A stretch of 64,000 bases of DNA from Halodurantibacterium flavum (GTDB lineage: Bacteria; Pseudomonadota; Alphaproteobacteria; Rhodobacterales; Rhodobacteraceae), in assembly GCF_042681825.1 (NCBI RefSeq), contig NZ_JBHUGH010000010.1, positions 186,001-250,000 of the forward strand, read 5' to 3'. Every line of letters begins with the position of its first letter. The first letter of the stretch is position 1. Below, piece by piece: positions 58,993 through 64,000 of the stretch. The translations under genes and the position numbers were made by a program. The notes beneath the pieces are model-generated. The model was not told the origin of the DNA and did not search any database. It saw only the letters and a list, made by a program, of their open reading frames with translations.

Positions 58993-60591
58993 TTACTGTC
59001 CGATGGTAAAGCAGAGCTGATTGCGCGCCTGCAATCTGCGGCAGGCAAGATCGGCCTGTTCCTGGCTGAGCCCCATGAAGGTCGCGTCGAACCCCCCGCT
59101 CATCTGGTTGACACGGCGGAGAGAGCCCTCAAGCGCATTCGGTTCCGCCAGCGCAGTGGTGAGCAGCACGCGTTCCGCATCGTTCCGGCTGTTGTAGCGG
59201 CCGATATTGATGCCCCAATGGCGCCCGCCCGAGGTGGAGACGCGGGTCACGACCTCCTGGTCGGTTGCGACGGCGGGCGTCGCCTCGGCCAGAACCTCTT
59301 GTGGGCGTTCCACCACCTGCGTCGCCGGGCTGACCATCTGGGTCGGTGCTGCGGCAGCGGGGCGCGGGCGCGGCGCGACATAGGGGATCGTGGCAGCGGC
59401 GGCCGGGGCCGCGGCGGCGACCTCGAACGGCGCCTCTTCCGATTCCGAGGGCAGGTCGATGATCGCGGCCATATCGGTTGCCACGGCTTCGGCCACGCTT
59501 TCCGCAACCGTCTCGGCTGAGGCGAGCGCTTCGGGCCGTTGCGGCGGGGCAGGCGGGGGTTCGATACCGGCACCCTCCTCGACGACCGCAACCTCGGCAA
59601 GCACCGAACTGATGTCGTCGCGCATCGCCACCAGAAGCTCGGCCGGCGGTGCGGCGACCGGGCGCGTCGCCGGGCGCGGGCTGCGGGCCACCGCGGTCAC
59701 GACGGCGGCCGTTCCGCTGGCCGCAGGGGCGGTGTAGCTGGGCAGGGCAGGGCGGTTCACCGCCACCTGCGCCGGGGCGTTGCGGAACCCGAGGTCGAGA
59801 AGCTCGGCCACGCGCTGGTTCCGCTGCGCGGTCGAGGTTCCGCCGAACACCGTCGCGATCACGCGGGTGTTTCCACGCTCGGCCGAGGCGACGAGGTTGA
59901 AGCCCGCCGCACGGGTAAACCCGGTCTTGATCCCGTCGGCACCGCGATAGCTGTCGAGAAAGCGCGCATTGGTGCTTTGAACCGTGGCGATCCCCGCATC
60001 CGCCGAGCGGCGGGAAAAGATGTTGTAATATTGGGGATAGTCGTAGAACAGCCTGCGGCCCATGATCGTCATGTCCCGCGCGGTCGACAGGTGGCCCGAG
60101 GCCGTCAGGCCATGCGCGTTGCGGAACGTCGTGCTGTTCATCCCCAGCGCACGGGCGGTCCGGGTCATGCGCTCGGCGAATGCGGCTTCGGAGCCAGATA
60201 TCGCCTCACCTATCGCGGTGGCGGCATCGTTCGCGGACCGGATCGCCGCGGCGCGGATCAGATAGCGCAGGGCGATCGTCTGCCCCGCCCGGAGCCCGAG
60301 TTTCGATGGCGGCTCATTCGCCGCCTTCTGCGAGATGCGCACCTGCGTATCAAGGGTGATCTCGCCGTTCCGGATCGCCTCGAAGGCGATGTAAAGCGTC
60401 ATCATCTTGGTCAGCGAAGCCGGGTGAAGCCGGGTATCGGCGTTCTGCGCATGCAGAACCTCGCCCGAGCGTGCGTCCATCACCATCGCGGCATAGGGTG
60501 CCGCAAGGGCCGCGCCCGGGAGCGCAGCGAGAACGCAAACCAATGACATCGCGACGAAAGTGCGGACAACCTGCCCCACGGACTGTTTCAC
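58993..60591 (-). CDS. D-alanyl-D-alanine carboxypeptidase with SPOR domain
   Basis: A 532-residue penicillin-binding protein that trims the terminal D-Ala of peptidoglycan stem peptides. Signal peptide at residues 12-30 (ending AALAAP); active-site motifs SLTK (S59-K62), SAN (119-121) and KTG (222-224). A long Pro/Ala-rich linker (about 300-450) leads to a C-terminal SPOR domain (about 455-530) that binds denuded septal glycan, suggesting recruitment to division sites. GTG start at 60591, seven bases after AAAAGGA; there is no in-frame ATG near the signal peptide start. Confidence 0.92.
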   Translation of the reverse strand: MKQSVGQVVRTFVAMSLVCVLAALPGAALAAPYAAMVMDARSGEVLHAQNADTRLHPASLTKMMTLYIAFEAIRNGEITLDTQVRISQKAANEPPSKLGLRAGQTIALRYLIRAAAIRSANDAATAIGEAISGSEAAFAERMTRTARALGMNSTTFRNAHGLTASGHLSTARDMTIMGRRLFYDYPQYYNIFSRRSADAGIATVQSTNARFLDSYRGADGIKTGFTRAAGFNLVASAERGNTRVIATVFGGTSTAQRNQRVAELLDLGFRNAPAQVAVNRPALPSYTAPAASGTAAVVTAVARSPRPATRPVAAPPAELLVAMRDDISSVLAEVAVVEEGAGIEPPPAPPQRPEALASAETVAESVAEAVATDMAAIIDLPSESEEAPFEVAAAAPAAAATIPYVAPRPRPAAAAPTQMVSPATQVVERPQEVLAEATPAVATDQEVVTRVSTSGGRHWGINIGRYNSRNDAERVLLTTALAEPNALEGSLRRVNQMSGGFDATFMGLSQEQADLACRRLQARNQLCFTIGQ

Positions 60592-61008
60592 GCCACTGTC
60601 CTTTTCCTGCCAGTGCCCGTAAGTCGGGCTTCTTTTGCTTTTATGAGTGAAGGCTAACACAGCAGATGCAGGCCGAAAAGCACGTAATCCAAAGGATTCA
60701 GGCGGAATTCTGCAGTCTCTCAATATCTTGCGGCGCGGGCTTCTTCTACCGCAAGGGGCTGGAGGAAGGTACTCATCCGGAGCGGAAACATGTTGCGGGC
60801 ATCGTCTTCATTCGGGGTTGTCGATGGCGCGGGCCCCGCGCGAGCCAAATGTTCCAGCGGATTTTCCGCAGCGGCCCCCTGTGGGCCGGCGGGGCTTTTC
60901 TTGGCCGCCAGAACCACTATATTGCGCAGCGCGTAACGGTCCCCCGATAGACCCCTGCCCGATAGAACCCTGAATGCCCCGGAGATGCTCTTGACACTTG
61001 TGCCCCGC
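60592..61008. other. Intergenic region between the carboxypeptidase gene and clpS
   Basis: About 400 bases without a gene I can support. It should hold the promoters of both divergent genes. TATATT at 60918-60923 is a possible -10 for clpS, but no convincing -35 stands 16-18 bases before it. GCCCC and GGGGC around 60874-60895 followed by TTTTC could be a weak hairpin. A short minus-strand reading frame ends at 60720 (about 70 codons, ending EEARAARY) but has no start signal. No tRNA or known small RNA is visible. Confidence 0.6.
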
Positions 61009-61332
61009 ATGATGTCCGACGACAAGGACCAGCGTGACGGCGATGAGTCGATCATCACCAAGACGCGTCCCAAGACGCAGCGCCCGCCGATGTACAAGGT
61101 GCTGCTGCTCAACGACGATTACACGCCGATGGAATTCGTGGTTCATGTGCTGGAACGGTTTTTCGGCATGACCCATGCGCAGGCCTTCGAGATCATGCTG
61201 ACCGTTCACAAAAAGGGGTTGGCGGTCGTTGGCGTATTCTCGTTCGAGGTGGCCGAAACCAAGGTGGCCCAGGTGATGGATTTCGCACGGCGCCACCAGC
61301 ACCCCCTTCAATGCACGATGGAAAAGGAATAG
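61009..61332 (+). CDS. clpS: ATP-dependent Clp protease adaptor
   Basis: Adaptor that delivers N-end-rule substrates to ClpAP. The 107-residue form begins MMSDDKDQRDGDES, with the disordered N-tail, then the conserved core YKVLLLNDDYTPMEFVV, HAQAFEIMLTVHKKG and ARRHQHPLQCTMEKE. The N-degron pocket residues (ND and H of the VHKKG region) are present. The frame is open upstream (ATG 60985, TTG 60991), but GGAG at 60981 abuts the ATG; the TTG has better spacing, so the exact start is uncertain. clpA is not in the window. Confidence 0.93.
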   Translation: MMSDDKDQRDGDESIITKTRPKTQRPPMYKVLLLNDDYTPMEFVVHVLERFFGMTHAQAFEIMLTVHKKGLAVVGVFSFEVAETKVAQVMDFARRHQHPLQCTMEKE

Positions 61333-61339
61333 GCGGCTC

Positions 61340-62353
61340 ATGCTGTCCGATCGCCTGACGCTGGCGCTGCAAAGCGGTCTGCTGGCTTTGCCCGCATCGG
61401 GCCGTGTCGCGGTCTTTGGCGCGACCTCGGCCCGCGACCTGGCAGATCTGCCGAGGGGCCGGGTTCAGGTGATCCAGCGGTTCCGCCCCGATCACGACGC
61501 GCTGCTGCAGGCCGGTTGGCAGGTGGCAACGGCGCCAGAGGGGGATTACACGGCCGCCATCGTCTGCCTGCCCCGTGCGCGCGCGGCCGCCAAGGGCCTG
61601 ATCGCCGAGGCTGCGGCCCATCTGCCCCCGGGCGCGCCGCTTGTGGTCGACGGGCAAAAGACCGATGGCGTGGATGCCATGGTGCGGGCCCTGCGCGAGA
61701 GGGTCGAGTTTCCGCAGCCGATTTCCAAGGCCCATGGCAAGATCGCGGTTCTGCCCTCGGGGCCGTTCTTTGCCGACTGGGTGGCGCAGCCGGTCCTGCT
61801 GGCGGGCGGTTTCACCACGATGCCCGGCGTGTTCTCGGCGGATGGGGTCGATCCGGCTTCGGCCCTTCTGGCGGCGACCCTGCCCGACCGGCTGCCGGCG
61901 CGCGTCGCCGATCTGGGGGCCGGCTGGGGCTATCTGTCGCTCGCCGCGCTGGCGCGCGACGGGGTGGAGGAACTGCATCTGGTCGAGGCCGATCTGGTCG
62001 CGCTCGACTGTGCCCGGAAGAATGTCGCGGACCCACGGGCGCGGTTCCATTGGGCCGACGCGCGGGCCCATGTGCCGGACGGGGGTTTCGACGCGGTGAT
62101 CATGAACCCGCCCTTTCACACGGCCCGCGCCGCCGACCCGAAGATCGGCGCCGACTTCATAGCGGCTGCGGCGCGGATGCTGACGACTGCGGGGACGCTA
62201 TGGCTGGTTGCAAACCGGCATTTGCCGTATGAAGAGCATCTGAAGGCGCGATTCCGCGAGGTGGAGGAGCTTGCAGGGACCCCCGCCTTCAAGATTTACC
62301 GAGCCGCCCGTCCGGCGGCCACACCAAAGGGTTCCCGCCCCCGGCGGGCTTGA
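61340..62353 (+). CDS. rsmC: RsmC-like rRNA guanine-N2 methyltransferase
   Basis: A 337-residue protein with duplicated Rossmann domains. The N-terminal half is a degenerate methyltransferase fold; the C-terminal half has the SAM loop ADLGAGWGYLS (near residue 190) and catalytic NPPFH (near 254), as in RsmC, which methylates G1207 of 16S rRNA. RlmG is a close alternative. It starts eight bases after clpS and is probably cotranscribed. Confidence 0.85.
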   Translation: MLSDRLTLALQSGLLALPASGRVAVFGATSARDLADLPRGRVQVIQRFRPDHDALLQAGWQVATAPEGDYTAAIVCLPRARAAAKGLIAEAAAHLPPGAPLVVDGQKTDGVDAMVRALRERVEFPQPISKAHGKIAVLPSGPFFADWVAQPVLLAGGFTTMPGVFSADGVDPASALLAATLPDRLPARVADLGAGWGYLSLAALARDGVEELHLVEADLVALDCARKNVADPRARFHWADARAHVPDGGFDAVIMNPPFHTARAADPKIGADFIAAAARMLTTAGTLWLVANRHLPYEEHLKARFREVEELAGTPAFKIYRAARPAATPKGSRPRRA

Positions 62354-62385
62354 CGGCGCCATCGCGCCCGAACAGAGGTTATCCC

Positions 62386-63192
62386 ATGTCCTTCTCCATT
62401 TCTGGCAAATCCGCCATCGTGACCGGTGCGGCCAACGGCATCGGCCTTGCCATCGCCCGCCACCTGGTCGATGCGGGGGCGAATGTCATGTTCGCCGATA
62501 TCGACGAAGAACGACTGGCCGATGAAGTCGGTGAAGAGGCCCGACAGGAAGGCGCCGTGCGCTATTTCGCGGGCGACCTGCGTCAGAAGCTGACGGTCGC
62601 CAACCTTGTTTCGGCGACCATCGACGCCTTCGACAGGGTCGACATCCTGGTGAATGCGAGCCGCCAGATGCTCCATTCCGACCCGTTCAGCGTAGATGAC
62701 GACGGGGTAGAGACCCTGTTGCAGCAGAACCTGCTGACCGGCCTGCGCCTGAGCCAGGCGGTGGCAAAACGGATGATCGCCCAGGGCAAGGGCGCGGACG
62801 AGGAGACGAGCCTTGGCTCGATCATCAACCTGTCGTCGATCGCGGCAAACCGGACCCGGCCCGAGCTGCTGGCCTATTCCGTGAGCGCGGCGGCACTGGA
62901 CCAGATGACCCGATCCATGGCGGTGGCCCTTGCGCCGCATCGCATCCGCGTGAACGCCGTGGCCTTTGGCAGCGTCATGAGCGCGAGCCTCAAGGAAGCC
63001 TTGCGCACGAACGAAGGCTATCGCAGCGCCATCGCAGAAGGCACCCCGATGGGGCGCATCGCCTCGCCGGACGAGGTGGCCGAAGCGGTCCAGTTCCTCG
63101 CATCGGAAGGGGCGCGGTTCATGACCGGCCAGATCCTGACAGTCGATGGCGGACGGACGCTGCTTGATCCGGTGGGCTGCGCCGCGCATTAG
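62386..63192 (+). CDS. Short-chain dehydrogenase homologue lacking the catalytic Lys
   Basis: A 268-residue SDR-fold protein. The cofactor motif TGAANGIG is intact at residues 13-20, the catalytic Ser is in NLSS (150-151) and Tyr164 is present, but the YxxxK lysine is alanine (YSVSA, A168) and the NNAG motif reads NASR at 90-93. Family knowledge says the lysine is needed for hydride-transfer chemistry, so it may bind NAD(P) without being a normal dehydrogenase. ATG 62386 lies 32 bases after the rsmC-like gene. Codon use is normal, arguing against a decaying pseudogene. Confidence 0.87.
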   Translation: MSFSISGKSAIVTGAANGIGLAIARHLVDAGANVMFADIDEERLADEVGEEARQEGAVRYFAGDLRQKLTVANLVSATIDAFDRVDILVNASRQMLHSDPFSVDDDGVETLLQQNLLTGLRLSQAVAKRMIAQGKGADEETSLGSIINLSSIAANRTRPELLAYSVSAAALDQMTRSMAVALAPHRIRVNAVAFGSVMSASLKEALRTNEGYRSAIAEGTPMGRIASPDEVAEAVQFLASEGARFMTGQILTVDGGRTLLDPVGCAAH

Positions 63193-63213
63193 GCGGCGCT
63201 GCCGGCAGACCGC

Positions 63214-63597
63214 TCATCGCCGCCCGTGCTGCTGATCGCAGGCGGCGATGCTGCTTGCGGCGCGCACCGTCAGTTCCGATTGCTTTGCCCGCAACTGCGC
63301 CAGCTTGCGTTCCTCGGCCCGGATGTCGATCGCGGTGGGACGGTCGGTGACGGTCGGCTGCGTGGTGCTGCAGAATGTGAACGGGTTGGTGGGCGAAAGG
63401 CAGAAATGCATTCCCGTCCGCACCCCTGGTTCACGGATCAGCGTATACCCGCGATCAAGGTTGACCTCGGTCTCTGCGACCAGGGCGTTGATCACCCTCA
63501 GTTCCTCGGTCGCCGCATTGATGCAGCGTTCTCGTGCGTTCGAGCAGGCCGCGAGCGCCAGCGGCGCGATGAGACAAATGGTCAGGGGCAGGCGCAT
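63214..63597 (-). CDS. Putative lipoprotein of unknown function
   Basis: A 127-residue protein with a lipoprotein signal: MRLPLTICLIAPLALAAC with lipobox LAAC and Cys18. The mature part has four further cysteines (CINAATEEL, HFCLSP, TFCSTT, AACDQQ) that could form disulfides in the periplasm, and a charged helix (AEERKLAQLRAKQSEL). GGAG lies five bases before ATG 63597. It ends 21 bases after the convergent SDR stop. Family not recognised. Confidence 0.75.
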   Translation of the reverse strand: MRLPLTICLIAPLALAACSNARERCINAATEELRVINALVAETEVNLDRGYTLIREPGVRTGMHFCLSPTNPFTFCSTTQPTVTDRPTAIDIRAEERKLAQLRAKQSELTVRAASSIAACDQQHGRR

Positions 63598-63700
63598 GGA
63601 TACTCCGAAGGTCTTGCGGAGCGCACAACATAGGGCCAAAGCAGGGCAAAGCCAATTCACGCCTTGCAGAGCGTCAGCATGTCAGAAGGAGGATGCCGGG

Positions 63701-64000
63701 ATGTTTGAAGCCGAGAAGGCCCGGGCCGCGACCTGGTTCCGGAGCCTGCGGGATGAGATCGTGACAGCCTTCGAAGCGCTGGAAGACCGGCACTACGGCG
63801 ACGCCCCCGCGGGACGCTTTGAACTGCGCGAAACGCGCCGGGCCTCGGACGACGGGTCGGATGCGGGCGGTGGCCTCATGAGCGTCATGCGCGGCGGGCG
63901 CGTGTTCGAAAAGGTCGGTGTCAACGTCTCGGAGGTTCACGGACATCTGGGCGAGGCCGCGCAAAAGGCCATGGCCGCGCGCGGTGTGCCGGGCATCGAA
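63701..64000 (+). CDS. hemF: Aerobic coproporphyrinogen III oxidase (3' end outside window)
   Basis: N-terminal 100 residues of HemF, which uses O2 to form protoporphyrinogen IX. The diagnostic segment GGGLMSVMRGGRVFEKVGVN is present near residues 66-85, as is VSEVHG. ATG 63701 follows AGAAGGAGGATGCCGGG, a good ribosome binding site. The gene runs off the window. Together with hemN at 48 kb the organism has both aerobic and anaerobic routes. Confidence 0.9.
   Translation, partial: MFEAEKARAATWFRSLRDEIVTAFEALEDRHYGDAPAGRFELRETRRASDDGSDAGGGLMSVMRGGRVFEKVGVNVSEVHGHLGEAAQKAMAARGVPGIE

Noticed and set aside
60720..60929. Short minus-strand frame ending EEARAARY upstream of the carboxypeptidase gene
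   Set aside because: Only a GTG or internal ATG start, no ribosome binding site and no recognisable family. It could be a small gene but I cannot support it.
1..64000. tRNA genes, rRNA genes, CRISPR arrays, insertion sequences or phage genes
   Set aside because: I looked at the intergenic regions and saw no tRNA T-loop patterns in clover-leaf context, no spaced direct-repeat array and no transposase or integrase motifs. A covariance-model scan would be needed to exclude a tRNA formally.

Overview
The window looks like a contiguous stretch of chromosome from an alphaproteobacterium of the family Rhodobacteraceae (Rhodobacter, Rhodovulum or Paracoccus type). Base composition is high in GC and genes are packed tightly, often with overlapping start and stop codons. 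Marker content fits that family: a poly-hydroxybutyrate pair phaA-phaB, an L-malyl-CoA/beta-methylmalyl-CoA lyase of the ethylmalonyl-CoA pathway, an FnrL regulator beside uspA and ccoNOQP-ccoGHIS, a membrane-anchored cytochrome c of the c552/cy type, and an SRP RNA directly upstream of dnaX. I see no transposase, phage gene, CRISPR array, tRNA or rRNA.

Layout. 1-4.4 kb: TPR protein, ispE, a long-chain polyprenyl diphosphate synthase, a DUF2007-like protein, a tRNA-type methyltransferase and a YdcH-like protein. 4.4-8.9 kb (minus): EamA exporter, phaB, phaA, a degenerate EAL protein and a TlpA-like thioredoxin. 8.9-14.6 kb: a tightly coupled argH-lipoprotein-DUF2834-lysA run, then a DUF4175 protein. 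14.6-18.3 kb: zinc-ribbon protein, ftsE-ftsX, a PlsC-like acyltransferase and a PPOx flavoprotein. 18.3-20.4 kb (minus): accA and mcl1; mcl1 carries an assembly scar. 20.6-23.6 kb: dgcN-dgcA-dat, a D-glutamate/D-amino-acid catabolic operon. 23.6-24.7 kb (minus): DUF1244 and an N-formylglutamate amidohydrolase-like enzyme. 24.9-31.3 kb: pyk, a small membrane protein, rpmI-rplT, then pheS, an unknown tail-anchored protein, and pheT. 31.3-34.8 kb (minus): BON protein, recR, ybaB, dnaX, SRP RNA. 34.8-37.4 kb (minus): an NMT1/SsuA-type ABC importer. 37.7-40.6 kb: nudC, an SRPBCC protein, prephenate dehydratase (minus) and cytochrome c. 40.8-47.8 kb: yejABEF and a glycosyltransferase. 47.8-58.9 kb: the micro-oxic block hemN, fnrL, uspA, ccoNOQP, ccoGHIS. 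59-64 kb: a SPOR-containing D,D-carboxypeptidase, clpS, an RsmC-like methyltransferase, a short-chain dehydrogenase homologue that lacks its catalytic lysine, a lipoprotein, and the start of hemF.

How the genes work together. The 48-59 kb block is the clearest functional unit. FnrL senses low oxygen; FNR-type boxes lie upstream of hemN, uspA, ccoN and ccoG; hemN makes heme without oxygen; ccoNOQP encodes the high-affinity cbb3 oxidase; and ccoGHIS matures it with copper. The dgcN-dgcA-dat operon can be read as a funnel: the aminotransferase collects amino groups from D-amino acids as D-glutamate, which DgcN acetylates and DgcA epimerises towards the L series.

Items most worth a second look are the low-GC, translationally coupled unknown gene between pheS and pheT, the exact -41.5 placement of an FNR box relative to the hemN start codon (suggesting a leaderless mRNA), the repeat-rich mcl1/dgcN divergent region, the inverted repeat before pyk, and the 5-base assembly artefact in mcl1. 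Functional assignments rest on motif recognition by eye; no database search was possible.
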